This document shows, piece by piece, positions 1 to 12,179 of a DNA stretch of 64,000 nt (position 1 is its first letter; each line of letters begins with the position of its first letter). The notes beneath the pieces were generated by a model. It saw only the letters and a program-made list of their open reading frames with translations, was not told the DNA's origin and did not search any database. The DNA comes from Strix aluco (taxonomy: Eukaryota > Chordata > Aves > Strigiformes > Strigidae): NCBI RefSeq assembly GCF_031877795.1, contig NW_027436627.1, positions 1-64,000 on the forward strand. The letters run 5' to 3'. The translations under genes were made by a program, and so were the position numbers.

Positions 1-1680
1 TAAATCCTCCACACCCCCCCCCCCCCCCCAAAAATACCGTGGTTGGAGCCCAGGAGCTGCTGCGGCTGCTGCTGCTTGCGACGAGGCATCCCCCGAATTA
101 TATATTTTTGGGGGGAAAAACCCAAAAAAACGGGTCACAGTAACAAAAATTTTAAAAAAGGGGGGCGACAGGGCCAAAAAAAAAAAAAAAGGGGGGGGGA
201 CACCCCAAAACCCTCCCTTCCCCCGTCCCCGAGCCCCCCAAAGCGGGGCCCCACCAGGGACACGCCTCCCCCCCCCCTCCTTTCAAAAAACCCTTTTTTT
301 CCCAAAACCGCCTTTATTTCCCCCATTTTCCTCCCTTTAACCCCTTCCCTTCCCTCCTGGGGGGGGGGGGGGGGGGGGCATTTTGGGGGGGACTGGGCTC
401 ATTTTTGGGGTGTATATTTAATTTGGGGGTAGCGTCTACTTGATTTTGGGGGTGTCCCACACTTATTTTTTGGGGTAAAATATTTCCTTTTGGGATGAAA
501 CACTTATTTTGAAGAATTACCAATTTTTGAAGGGATTCTAAACTTATTTTGGGGGGTTTCTACTTAATTTGCAGCATGTCCATTTATTTTGGGGGGGTTA
601 TTGGGGTATTTGAGGGATTTTGGGGGGGCGTGCCCACACTTATTTTTTGGGGTAAAATACTTATTTTTCAGGGTTAAACCCTTATTTAGTGATAAATATA
701 TTTATTTTAGAGGTTTATAAACTTATTTTTATGGGTTATAAACTTATTTTTATGGGTTGGGGGGGGTGGGCTCACTTTTGGGGTCTCTACTTTTGGGAGT
801 ATATATTTTTTTTTGGGGGGGGTGTACACTTATTTTTTGGGGTTAAATACCCAAATTTTGGTTTTTTGGGGGGTCGTAGACTTATTTTAGGAGTTATTTT
901 GGGGGCGTATAAATATTTAAAAATATAAATTTATAAATAAATATTTTTGGCGAGTGTCTACTTTTTTTGGGGGGGGGGGGTTTGCTTATTTTTGGGGTGA
1001 AATACCTTTTTTTGGGGGGGGGAGTTATCCGCTTATTTTGGGGCGTTATCCGCTTATTTTGGGGTTGTACGCTTATTTTTTGGGGTTAAATATTTATTTT
1101 GGGGGGTTATACACTTTTTTGGGGCGTGGGCTTAATTTTGGGGGTGTATATTTTTAGGGAGTCTATTTTGGGGGGGGCACCTACTTAATTTGGGGCATTA
1201 AATACTGATTTTGGGGGAGTTATATACTTATTTTTTGAGGGGGATCTACTTATTTTGGGGGAAACCCACTCATTTTTGGGGCTTACAGACTTATTGGGGG
1301 GGGGGCTCAAGCGAAGCGGGGGGGGCTTTGCGGGGGCGAAGGGGGTTATTTTGGGGGGGGTTTCCCCACTTTTGGGGTTTTTTTTTTCTTACCTGGGGGG
1401 TTGTGCAGAAGTTGGGGTGCGTCGCCTCTAGATGTCCTGGGGGGGGGTGTGTGTGTGTAAAAGATGGGGTGAATGGAGCGACCCCCCCTCATTGTTGCCC
1501 CCCCCCCCCCCCCCAAGTTTTGGGGGACCCCCCCCAAACCCTGGACCCCCCCCCAAGGCCTAGTTCCCCCCTCCGGGGCCTACCTGGGCCTAGTCCCCCC
1601 CCTGAGGCCTCTCCGCGCCCCCCCCCGCCCCCAGGGGCCTCTTCAGGCCTCCGCCCCCCCCCGTCCCCCCGTCCCCCCCG
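1..1680. repeat. G-rich degenerate tandem repeat
   Basis: The stretch is made of short degenerate units of the form TTATTTTGGGG, with a clean 21-bp tandem around 715-760 (ATAAACTTATTTTTATGGGTT). Long G runs on the + strand turn into C runs after 1500. Strand asymmetry is strong and there is G-quadruplex potential. Open frames here are low-complexity (Trp/Gly/Phe or Pro) and not genes. A short non-repetitive piece at 40-100 could not be assigned. Confidence 0.8.
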
Positions 1681-1689
1681 CGCTTTGAA

Positions 1690-1935
1690 CCCACCCCGAG
1701 CCGGTTGCTAAGGAAAATCCCGCGGTTGCTAAGGAAAATCCCGCGGTTGCTAAGGAAAACGGCGCGGTTGCTGGGGGGGGGGGAGGCGCTTCCGGGTTCC
1801 CCCGCCGCGCTCTGCGCAGGCGCGACGTCCCCGCCGTCACCGAAGCCACGCCCCTCCGAGCGCCGCCGGACCAATCAGCGCGCGTTGCTAGGCAGATTAG
1901 GGCGCCATTTCGCGGGGCGGGTGGTGCAAACCCCG
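1690..1935. promoter_or_regulatory. CpG-island promoter-like block
   Basis: This is a compact CpG-rich block between low-complexity DNA. It holds a CCAAT box in an NF-Y-like context (ACCAATCAGCG, CCAAT at 1871-1875), a CTTCCGG ETS-like site near 1788, a TGCGCAGGCGC NRF1-like site near 1811, a GTTGCTAGGCA RFX half site at 1884-1894, a GCCATTT YY1-like site near 1904 and a TTTCGCGGGGCGG E2F/Sp1-like site near 1908. The combination is typical of housekeeping promoters. No exon could be recognised on either side, so the transcript is unknown and the block may be orphaned. Confidence 0.55.
1701..1770 (+). repeat. Three 21-bp GGTTGCTAAGGAAAA repeats plus partial
   Basis: GGTTGCTAAGGAAAA starts at 1703, 1724 and 1745, a spacing of 21 bp, followed by a partial GGTTGCT at 1766. 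Each copy resembles an RFX X-box half site (GTTGCNA). The repeat sits at the edge of the CpG-rich block. Confidence 0.75.
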
Positions 1936-3640
1936 CTCTTTTATTTATTTTATTGCTTTTTATTTTCTTTTTTTTTGAGGTTTATTTAATCTACTTTGAT
2001 TTTCTTGTGAATTCATTTATTTTTATTATTATTTTTATTAGTCGGTTCGCCCTTTTACGCTTTAATTTGCTTTTATATTATTTAATTTCTACTTCCCTTT
2101 CAATCTTATTTTTTCTCTTTTTTGCTTTATTTTTAGGTTTTTATTGAATCGATTTTATTTATTTATTTCATTTATTTTTGCGTCTTTTATTCCCTTTTAT
2201 TTCACTTTATTACTTTTTTAGACATGAAATTGATTTGATTCCATTTATCGAATAAATTTTTATTTCTTGAATTTCGTTACTTTTCACTTATTTATATTTC
2301 TTTGAATGCTTTTATTTTCCTGCATTTTTCACCTATTTTTCTGCATTTCATTCATTTCCCGTTTATTTCACCCGTTTCACCTTCCTTTGGTTTAATCTTT
2401 CATGTATATTTCCTTATTTATTTTATTTATTTTACCAAATTTTTATTTCTTCACCCATTTCAGCGCTTCCATTTATTTCTATTTCATTTATTTCTGGTAT
2501 TTTTATGTATTTTTATTGTTGCTTTATTCCTACGCAATTATTTTTTACGGATTTTGATTTCCGTTTCTTCTATATTTATTTTATTCCATTTATTTTGCTT
2601 TATTCCTTTTATTTCCTTTTATTCCTGGTATTCAGGTTTTTTTTTTTTTTTTAAATTCCATTTATTTTATTTCCTTTAATTCCTTTTATGCCTTTTAATC
2701 ACTTTCTTGTTACTCCTTTATTTATTTTATTCCATTTCTTCTATTTTTATTCAATTTCTTTTATTTTATTCAATTTCTTTTATTTTATTCAATTTCTTTT
2801 GGTTTTAGTCAATTTCTTTTGGTTTTAGTCAATTTCTTTTAGTTTTATTCAATTTCTTTTGTTTTAGTCAATTTCTTTTGGTTTTAGTCAATTTCTTTTA
2901 GTTTTAGTCAATTTCTTTTGGTTTTAGTCAATTTCTTTTGGTTTTAGTCAATTTCTTTTATTTTTATTCAATTTCTTTTATTTTTATTCAATTTCTTTTG
3001 GTTTTAGTCAATTTCTTTTAGTTTTAGTCAATTTCTTTTGGTTTTAGTCAATTTCTTTTGGTTTTAGTCAATTTCTTTTGGTTTTAGTCAATTTCTTTTA
3101 TTTTTATTCAATTTCTTTTATTTTATTCAATTTCTTTTGGTTTTAGTCAATTTCTTTTATTTTATTCAATTTCTTTTATTTTATTCAATTTCTTTTAGTT
3201 TTATTAAATTTCTTTTGGTTTTAGTCAATTTTTTTAAATTTTTATTCCATTTCTTTTATTTTAGTCAATTTCTTTTGGTTTTAGTCAATTTCTTTTATTT
3301 TTATTCCATTTTCTTTCCCTTTCACATCATTTCATTTCTTTTTATTCAATTTATTTTTTTCATTCCTTTTACATTTTTTATGGTTTATTCCACTTTATTT
3401 ATTTTTTTATTTCATATATTTATTCCCCCTTTTTTCCCTTTTATTCCCTTTATTGTCTTTTTAGGCCATTCATTCCATTTATTTTATTATTCTATTTATT
3501 TTATTCCATTTATTTCCTTTTTATTCCATTTTTTTTTCCACTTTTTAAAATTTCAGTTTATTCCCTTTATTTTCTTTTTATTCCACTTATTTTCTTTTAT
3601 TCCATTTATTTATTTATTTTATTTTATTTTATTCCACTTC
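1936..3640. repeat. T-rich low-complexity tract with 20-bp tandem
   Basis: This is a pyrimidine-rich tract (TTTATTTTATTCC-like). From about 2750 to 3320 it becomes a tandem array with a 20-bp unit, GTCAATTTCTTTTGGTTTTA and close variants. Open frames such as the one at 3137-3763 are Phe/Leu/Ile low complexity and not credible proteins. Confidence 0.85.
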
Positions 3641-3674
3641 CCTCCCCGTCACTCCGCGGGCGCCTCCCCTCCCC

Positions 3675-3710
3675 CCCCCCCCCCCCCAAAAAAAAAAAAA
3701 AAAAAAACCG
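3675..3710 (+). repeat. C-run followed by A-run
   Basis: A homopolymer pair lies between the T-rich tract and the AAT tract: a run of C followed directly by about 20 A. Such junctions are prone to length error in assemblies. Confidence 0.8.
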
Positions 3711-3779
3711 GCGTTATTAAAGTTGCTGGGTTTGGGGTTTTTTTCCCCCCAAAAAGTTTATGATTTTTCAGGCAACACC

Positions 3780-3908
3780 AAGAAGAGAAATAATGATAAA
3801 TAAAATAATAATAATAATAAAAAATTCGTGCGGTTTTCTTCCAAATATAAGAATAATGGTAAAAATAAAATAGCCCGGAAAATAATAATAGTAGTAATAA
3901 TAGTGATA

Positions 3909-3946
<38 letters not shown>

Positions 3947-5505
3947 TAATAAAAATAATAACTAATAACAATAAGTAATAAAACACTAATAAAATAATAA
4001 AATAATAAATACTAATAAAATAATAAAATACGAAAAAAATAATAAAATAATAATAAAATATAAAATACGAAAAAATAATAAAATAATAAAAAATAATAAA
4101 ATAATAAAAATAATAAAATACTAATAAAATAATAAAATAATAATAAAATACGAATAAAATAATAAAGCCAATAATAATAATTATAATAATAATAACAACT
4201 AATAAAATACTAATAAAATAATAAAATACGAATAAAATGATAAAACCAATAATAATAATAACTACTAATAAAATACTAATAAAATATTAATAAAACAATA
4301 AAATAATAAAATACGAAAAATAATAAAATACTAATAAAATAATAAAATACGAAAAAATAATAAAATAATAATAAAATAATAAAATACGAAAAAATAATAA
4401 AATACGAATAAAATAATAAAGCCAATAATAACAATAACAACTAATAAAATACTAATAAAATATAAAATACGAATAAAATGATAAAACCAATGATAATGAT
4501 AATAACTAGTAAAATATGAATAAAATAATAATAAAATAATAAAATAATAAAATAAAATAATAAATAATAAAAAATAATAAAATAATAAAAAATAATAAAA
4601 TACTAATAAAATAATAAAATAATAATAAAATACGAATAAAATAATAAAGCCAATAATAATAATTATAATAATAATAACAACTAATAAAATACTAATAAAA
4701 TAATAAAATACGAATAAAATGATAAAACCAATAATAATAATAACTACTAATAAAATACTAATAAAATATTAATAAAACAATAAAATAATAAAATACTAAA
4801 AAATAATAAAATACTAATAAAATAATAAAATTATTAATATACTAATAAAATAATAAAGCCAATAATAATAATAATAATAACTACTAATAAAATGCTAATA
4901 AAATAATAAAATACGAACAAAATAATGAAATACTAATAAAGTAATAAAATACTAATAAAATAATAAAGTAATAATAAATAATAAAGCCAATAATAATAAT
5001 AATAACTAATAAAATGCTAATAAAGTAATAAATTACGAATAAAATAATAAAATAATAATAAAGTAATAAAGCCAATAATAATAATAATAATAACTAATAA
5101 AATACGAATAAAATACTAAAATACTGATAAAATAATAAAATACTAATACAATAATAGAATACGAATGAAGTAATAAAATACTAATAAAGTAATTAAATAA
5201 TAAGAAAATACTAAAATAATAATAAAATAATAAAATAACAATAAAATACTAAAATACGAATAAAATAATAAAATACGAATAAAATAATAAAAGACTAATA
5301 AAATACAAAAATAATAATAAAATGCTAAAATACGAATAATAAAATACTAATAAAATGATAAAACCAATAATAATAATAATGATAATAATAATAACTAATA
5401 AAATACTAATAAAATAATAAAATACTGATAAAATGGTGAAACCAATACTAATAACGATAATAATAATAAAATAAATAATCGGATAAAATTAATAATAATT
5501 ATAAA
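3780..5505. repeat. (AATAATAAAATA)n AT-rich satellite
   Basis: The sequence is almost entirely AATAAT, AATAAAATA and AATACGAATAAAATAATA units. Larger blocks recur: the stretch near 4100-4330 is repeated near 4590-4820, giving a higher-order period of about 490 bp. No gene is visible. Confidence 0.85.
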
Positions 5506-5539
5506 ATCGCGCGGGTTCCTACTAAAAATCAGAATTAAA

Positions 5540-5815
5540 AAGAAATCGAGCGGGGCGGGTTTTGGGGCAAAATCCCGAGATTGACAAAATCCCGAATAAT
5601 TCCGGTGAGGCCGTTGGTGATGAGCGGGGGGCGGGGCAGGAGGGGGCGGGGCAGGAGGGGGCGGGGCAGAGTCACAAACCCTCGTTAATTCGTCCAGTCG
5701 GGGCTGTCAGTGCCGGGCCGTTACGTCACGGTGATGACGTAATTAACGAGGGCGGTGCTGCCGGGAGAGCGACGGGACCGGGGGCGGGGGGGCGGGGGGG
5801 GATGATGGGAAATAG
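5540..5815. promoter_or_regulatory. Small CpG-rich island with Sp1 and CRE-like sites
   Basis: A unique GC-rich island between two AT satellites. It contains a 17-bp tandem of GC boxes at 5627-5669 (GGGGCGGGGCAGGAG-type, three copies) and a palindromic CRE-like module at 5679-5752. Further GC boxes follow at about 5770-5800. This looks like a promoter or enhancer core, but no adjacent exon or transcript could be recognised. Confidence 0.5.
5679..5752. promoter_or_regulatory. Inverted-repeat module with paired CRE-like sites
   Basis: CCCTCGTTAATT at 5679-5690 is matched exactly in reverse complement by AATTAACGAGGG at 5741-5752. Between and overlapping the arms lie TTACGTCA at 5721-5728 and its reverse complement TGACGTAA at 5735-5742, which are ATF/CREB/PAR-bZIP type sites facing each other. 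The symmetry is exact in both pairs. Function is inferred only. Confidence 0.65.
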
Positions 5816-5819
5816 TGGG

Positions 5820-8540
5820 AAATAGTAAAGTAATAAAAATAATAGAAATAATAAAAAGAATAAAAAAAAGAATAAAAAAGAATAAAAAAGAATAAAAAAG
5901 AATAAAAAGAATAAAAAATCATAAAATAATAAAAGGAATAAAAACGAATAAAAATAATGAAAAATAATTTTAAAAAGATAAAAATTAATAAAAATAATAA
6001 AAATAATAAAAATGATAAAATAATAAAAAGAATAAAAAAAATAAAAACAGTAAAAAGAATAAAAAGAATAAAAAATCATAAAATAATAAAAATAATAAAA
6101 ACTAATACAAATAATAAAACCGATAAAAAGAATAAAAAATAATAAAGATAAAAATTAAAAATAATAAAAATAATAAAAATGATAAAATAACAGAAAATGA
6201 TAAAATTAATAAAATTAATAAAACCAATAATAAATCAAAATAATAAAATTAATAAAATTTATAAAAAATAATAAAAATGATAAAAATAATAAAAATAACA
6301 AAAATAATAAGAATAATAAAAATAAAAATAATAAAATAAATAAAAATAACTGAAGTAATAAAAATAATAAAAACAATTAAAAAATACAAATAATAGAAAT
6401 AATTTAAAATAATAAAAATAATAAGAATAATAAAAAACAATAAGAATAATAAAATAAATTAAAACAAAAGTAATGAAAATAATAAAAATAATAAAATTAA
6501 TAAAAATAATTAAAATGATAAAATAATAAAAATAATAACAATAATAACAAGAACAAGAATAACAAGAATAATGAAAATAATAAAAATAATTAAAATAACA
6601 ATAATAGAAATAAAAATAATAAAATAATTAAAATAATAGACATTTAATAATAACAACCGTAATGGAAATAAAAATAAAAACAGTCGTAAAAAATGAATAA
6701 AACTAAAATTAATAGAAATAAAAATATAAAGTTAAAAAGAATAAGAATAAGTCATGAAAGTCATGAAAATACAAGTAATACAATAAGAATAAAAATAATC
6801 AAAATAATAAAAATAAACATAAAATTATAAAAATAAAAATAGTAAAAAGAATAAGATTTAAAATAATAAAAAGAATAAAAATACAAATAATAGAAGTAAT
6901 AAAAGTAATGAAAATACTAAAAAACAATCAAAGAATAAAAATAATTAAAATAATAAGAATAACATTAAAAATCATAAAAGTAATAAAAATACAAACAGAC
7001 GTAATAAAAAGAATAAAAATACCAAAATAAAAGCAGTAAAAATTTAAAAATAATAAAAATTCTAAAAATTATAAAATAAAAGTAATAGAAGTAATAAAAA
7101 TACAAGTAACAAAAAGAATAAAAATACTAAAATAAAATTTTTTTTAAAATGATAAAAGTAATAAAATAATAAAAATAGTGAAAATAATGAAAATACTAAA
7201 ATAAGAACAATAAAAAAATATAAGTACTAAAATAAAAACAATAAAAATTAAAAATAATCAAATGACAACAGGAATAAAATAATAAACATAATAAAAATCC
7301 TGAAATAAGAACAATAAAAATAACACAAAGCCTAAAATAAAACCAATATAAATTAAAAATAATAAAATAAAATAATTTAAATAAAAAATAGTCAAAATCC
7401 TAAAATAAGAACAATAAAAAAATAATAATGTAAGTGCTGAAATAAAAACAATAAAAATTAAAAATAATGAAATTATAAAAGTAGTCAAATAATGAAAATA
7501 ATGAAAATAATGAAAATAATTAAAATAATGAAAATAATGAAAATATAAATAATGAAAATAATGAAAATAAAAATAATGAAAATAATGAAAATAATGAAAA
7601 TAATGAAAATATAAATAATGAAAATAATGAAAATAATAAAAATAATGAAAATAATGAAAATAATGAAAATATAAATAATGAAAATAATGAAAATAATGAA
7701 AATAATGAAAATAATGAAAATAATGAAAATAAAAATAATGAAAATAATGAAAATAAAAATAATGAAAATAATGAAAATAATGAAAATAAAAATAATGAAA
7801 ATAATGAAAATAATGAAAATAATGAAAATAATGAAAATAAAAATAATGAAAATAATAAAAATAATGAAAATAATGAAAATAATGAAAATAATAAAAATAA
7901 TGAAAATAATGAAAATAATGAAAATAATGAAAATAATGAAAATATAAATAATGAAAATAATGAAAATAATTAAAATAATGAAAATAATGAAAATCCTAAA
8001 ATAAGAATAAAAATAATCAAAATAATATAAAAACTAATATAAACCCGATACAAATTAAAAATAATAAAATGATAAAAGTAATAAAATAATAAAATAATAA
8101 AACTAGTAAAAATATTAAAAATAATAAACATTAAAAAATCCTGAAATAAGAACCATAAAAATAATCAAAATCATATCAGTACTAAAAGAAAAACAATTAA
8201 AAAATAATAAAATAGTAACAGTAATAAAAGAATAAAAGTAATTAATAAAAATAATGAAAATGACAAAAATACTAAAATACGAACAGTAAGAAATCATGAA
8301 AAGAATATAAAAACTAAAATGAAACCAATAAAAATTTAAAAGAATAAAAGAATAAAAGAATAAAAGTAATAAAATAAAAATAATAGAATAATAAAATAAT
8401 AAAAATAATGAAAATAAAAATAATGAAAATAATGAAAATAATAAAAATAATAAAAATCCTGAAATAAGACCAATAAAAATAATAAAAATAATATAAAACC
8501 TAAAATAAACCCCATAGAAACTAAAAATAATAAAATATTA
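5820..8540. repeat. (AATAAAAATAATA)n AT-rich satellite
   Basis: Runs of AATAAAAAT, AATAAAA and AATAATGAAA dominate, with no strand-specific gene signal. It continues the composition of the tract at 3780-5505 after the small CpG island. Frames here translate as Lys/Asn/Ile or Ile/Phe/Tyr repeats. Confidence 0.85.
7490..7990 (+). repeat. (GAAAATAAT)n 9-bp minisatellite
   Basis: About 50 near-perfect tandem copies of GAAAATAAT lie within the larger AT satellite, with occasional AAAATAAAT variants. One phase is open over about 90 codons (Met-Lys-Ile repeats), which is a by-product of the 9-bp unit. Confidence 0.9.
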
Positions 8541-8734
8541 AATTAATTTAAAGGAAAAAATAACAAAAATAACAAAAATAATAAAATAATACCGAAAATA
8601 ACACAAATAAGCCGATTCTCCCAATTTCCACCCAGTAGCGATCGTGACAATAATCCGGCGTTTCCCACAAAAAAATAATAAAATTTAGACAACAAACCCC
8701 ATTTTTAATCAATAGACCCCTTCCCCTCATGAAT

Positions 8735-8795
8735 TATTAATCAGCCTCATTAATTATTAATCAGCCTCATTAATTATTAATCGGCCTCATTAACC
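8735..8795 (+). repeat. Three 21-bp ATTAATTATTAATC repeats
   Basis: Three tandem copies of a 21-bp unit, roughly CATTAATTATTAATCAGCCT, just before a C-run. Each copy carries several ATTA/TAAT cores. Confidence 0.75.
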
Positions 8796-8814
8796 CCCCC
8801 CCCCCCCCGCCCCA

Positions 8815-9030
8815 CTCGCACCTGCTGCCGCGTCTCCACACGCTGAGGGGGGGGGCGCCCCTTTTTCTGGGCTAAACCCGCCCGTTTCGGGGTTTCCCCG
8901 GCACCTGCTGCTGCCAAAAACATCCATTTACGCACCCGAAACCCCAAAAAGGGCTTTTTTTCCCCCAAATTTAGGCCCTGGTCTCGTTTTCGGGCTTTTA
9001 ATTGCAGCTGCTGCTCTCGGCACCTGAATT
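8815..9030. promoter_or_regulatory. E-box cluster in unique GC-rich stretch
   Basis: Four E-boxes lie within 210 bp of otherwise unique sequence: CACCTG at 8819-8824, 8902-8907 and 9021-9026, and CAGCTG at 9005-9010. CACCTG/CAGGTG is the preferred site of E2A-type proteins, which act at Ig loci. The cluster is visible in the sequence; a regulatory role is inferred. Confidence 0.35.
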
Positions 9031-9059
9031 TCGGGGGGGAATTAAATTTAGGCCACGGG

Positions 9060-9535
9060 GCCCTTAATTAGAGCGAATAATTAACTTTATTAGGGCGAAT
9101 AATTAAGCCTATTCCCCAGGCCCACTTAATTAGGCCTAATAATTAAGACTTTTAGGGCCAATAATTAAATTTATCCCCCAGCCGCTCTTAATTAAGGCGA
9201 ATAATTAGGTCATTAGGCCTAATAATTAAGTGTTTTAGGGCCAATAATTAAATTTATCCCCTGGCCGCTCTTAATTAAGGCAAATAATTAGGTCATTAGG
9301 CCTAATAATTAAGTGTTTTAGGGCCAATAATTAAATTTACCCCCCAGCCACTCTTAATTAAGGAGAATAATTAGGTCATTAGGCCTAATAATTAAGTGTT
9401 TTAGAGCCAATAATTAAATTTACCCCCCGGCTGCTCTTAATTAAGGCAAATAATTAGGTCATTAGGGCTAATAATTAAGTGGTTTAGGGCCAATAATTAA
9501 ATTTATCCCCCAGCTGCTCTTAATTAAGGCGATTA
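9060..9535 (+). repeat. 83-bp tandem repeat rich in TTAATTAA
   Basis: The CNGCTCTTAATTAAGG element recurs at exact 83-bp steps (about 9181, 9264, 9347, 9430 and 9513). Each unit contains AGGCCTAATAATTAAG and GCCAATAATTAAATTTA. The copies differ by a few bases each. No coding potential. Confidence 0.9.
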
Positions 9536-9539
9536 ACTC

Positions 9540-11640
9540 GACCGGTTGTACCAAACATTGATCATGTGCAGCAAAACTCAACAATTTTTACCCCAAATCT
9601 CGACCGTTTCTGCCCCAAACCTTGACTCTTCGCACCGACACTCAACCATTTGCCCCAAACTTTGACTTTTTGCCCCAAACCTTGACTGGTTTTACCAAAC
9701 ACCGACCTTATGAGGCAAAACTCAACCTTTTTTACCTCAGACTTCCACCATTTTTGCCCCAAATCCAACCATTTGCCCCAAATCTTGACCGTTTCTGCCC
9801 CAAACCTTGACTTTTTTTGCACTGAGCCTCAACCGTTTGCCCCAAACTTCCATTATTTTGCCCCAAACCTTGACTGGTTGTACCAAACATTGACCATTTG
9901 CAGTAAATCTTGACCATTTTTACCCCAATCCTCAACCAGTTGCCCCAAGTCTCAACCATTTTTGCCCCAAATCTTGACCATTTCTGCCCCAAACCTTGAC
10001 TTTTTTTACACTGAGCCTCAACCATTTGCCCCAAACTTTGACTTTTTGCCCCAAACCTTGACTGGTTGTACCAAACACCAACCTTATGAGACAAAACTCA
10101 ACCATTTTTACCTCAGACCTCCACCGTTTTTGCCCCAAATCTCGACCGTTTCTGCCCCAAACCTTGACTTTTTTTACACTGAGCCTCAACCATTTGCCCC
10201 AAACTTTGACTTTTTGCCCCAAACCTTGACTGGTTGTACCAAACACCGACCTTATGAGGCAAAACTCAACCATTTTTACCTCAGACCTCGACCGTTTTTG
10301 CCCCAAATCTCGACCGTTTCTGCCCCAAACTTTGACTCTTTGCACCGACACTCAACCATTTGCCCCAAACTTTGACTTTTTGCCCCAAACCTTGACTTTT
10401 TGCCCCAAACCTTGACTGGTTTTACCAAACACCGACCTTATGAGGCAAAACTCAACCTTTTTTACCTCAGACTTCCACCATTTTTGCCCCAAATCCAACC
10501 ATTTGCCCCAAATCTTGACCGTTTCTGCCCCAAACCTTGACTTTTTTTGCACTGAGCCTCAACCGTTTGCCCCAAACTTCCATTATTTTGCCCCAAACCT
10601 TGACTGGTTGTACCAAACATTGACCATTTGCAGTAAATCTTGACCATTTTTACCCCAATCCTCAACCAGTTGCCCCAAGTCTCAACCATTTTTGCCCCAA
10701 ATCTTGACCATTTCTGCCCCAAACCTTGACTTTTTTTACACTGAGCCTCAACCATTTGCCCCAAACTTTGACTTTTTGCCTCAAACCTTGACTGTTTTTA
10801 CCAAACATTGACCTTATGAGGCAAAACTCAACCATTTTTACCTCAGACCTCCACCATTTTTGCCCCAAATCCAACCATTTGCCCCAAATCTTGACCGTTT
10901 CTGCCCCAAACCTTGACTTTTTTTACACTGAGCCTCAACCATTTGCCCCAAACTTTGACTTTTTGCCCCAAACCTTGACTGGTTGTACCAAACACCGACC
11001 TTATGAGGCAAAACTCAACCATTTTTACCTCAGACCTCGACCGTTTTTGCCCCAAATCTCGACCGTTTCTGCCCCAAACTTTGACTCTTTGCACCGACAC
11101 TCAACCATTTGCCCCAAACTTTGACTTTTTGCCCCAAACCTTGACTTTTTGCCCCAAACCTTGACTGGTTTCACCAAACACCGACCTTATGAGGCAAAAC
11201 TCAACCTTTTTTACCTCAGACTTCCACCATTTTTGCCCCAAATCCAACCATTTGCCCCAAATCTTGACCGTTTCTGCCCCAAACCTTGACTTTTTTTGCA
11301 CTGAGCCTCAACCGTTTGCCCCAAACTTCCATTATTTTGCCCCAAACCTTGACTGGTTGTACCAAACATTGACCTTATGAGGCAAAACTCAACCATTTTT
11401 ACCTCAGACCTCGACCATTTTTGCCCCAAATCTCAACCGTTTCTGCCCCAAACCTTGACTCTTCGCACCGACACTCAACCATTTGCCCCAAACTTTGACT
11501 TTTTGCCCCAAACCTTGACTGGTTGTACCAAACATTGACCATTTGCGGTAAATCTTGACCATTTTTACCCCAATCCTCAACCAGATGCCCCAAGTCTCAA
11601 CCATTTTTGCAGCAAATCTCAACCATTTACCCCAAAACTC
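9540..11640. repeat. 20-bp CCCCAAACCTTGAC minisatellite with ~740-bp higher-order repeat
   Basis: The basic unit is 20 bp, GCCCCAAACCTTGACTTTTT and variants such as GTACCAAACATTGACCATTT. A higher-order block recurs with offsets of 730 bp (about 9710 to 10440) and 749 bp (10440 to 11189). The same repeat family reappears inside the V cluster at 12180-12860, 31130-31835, 43515-44210 and 53680-54180. Open frames here on both strands are repeat translations. Confidence 0.9.
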
Positions 11641-11652
11641 GTCTATTTTCAC

Positions 11653-11715
11653 AGACTCACAGAATCATCTCGGTTGGGAAAGACCTTGAAGATCACCGAG
11701 TCCAACCATTCTGTA
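11653..11715 (-). mobile_element. CR1 LINE 3' tail fragment
   Basis: Reverse complement of the CR1 3' end: GGTTGGACTCGGTGATCTTC, then TTCCAACC...ATGATTCT. It marks the border between the 20-bp minisatellite and the V cluster. Confidence 0.8.
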
Positions 11716-11889
11716 GATTCTTGGGGCAAAGATTTTGGGGCAGATGTTGGGAATTTGGGGCAGACGTTGGGAATTTGGGACACATCAGAGGGGTGTTGGG
11801 GCTCGGAGAACAAAAAGGCCAAAATTGAGGCGCCCGGTTTCGGCATCACCCCCCAAATCTGTCCCTGGGGAGGGGGTCGGCGGGGCTGG

Positions 11890-11948
11890 GTCACACAATC
11901 CCAGAATCATCCAGGTTGGAAAAGCCCTTGAAGATCCTCCAGTGCCAC
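11890..11948 (-). mobile_element. CR1 LINE 3' tail fragment (second variant)
   Basis: Reverse complement of GGAGGATCTTCAAGGGCTTT followed by the CR1 end TCCAACCTGGATGATTCTGG. It ends exactly where the inverted 3.5-kb block begins. Confidence 0.8.
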
Positions 11949-12179
11949 CATGAGCCTCACACTGACCCTTCTCTGGGCCCAGCCGGGACCCGGCCCCGAT
12001 CCTGGAGCCCTGCGTGACCCCGGCCCTGAGCCCAGACCCTCACCCTGAGCCCAGACCCTGCCCCCAGCCCAGCCCCCTCCCTGTGCCCAGACCCCCCCAG
12101 GATCCCAAATTTGCTCCCCCGAGGCCGGTGCCAGCCTGGAGCAGGGACTGGGGGGACCTGGGGGTCTCCCCTTGTGTCA

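Noticed and set aside
1-1680. Telomere or subtelomere repeat
   Set aside because: Units are TTATTTTGGGG-like and degenerate; no TTAGGG runs.
7678-7947. 89-codon Met-Lys-Ile open frame
   Set aside because: Direct product of the 9-bp GAAAATAAT repeat.
9540-11640. CRISPR-like array of short repeats
   Set aside because: Units are contiguous variants without unique spacers, in a vertebrate-type locus.
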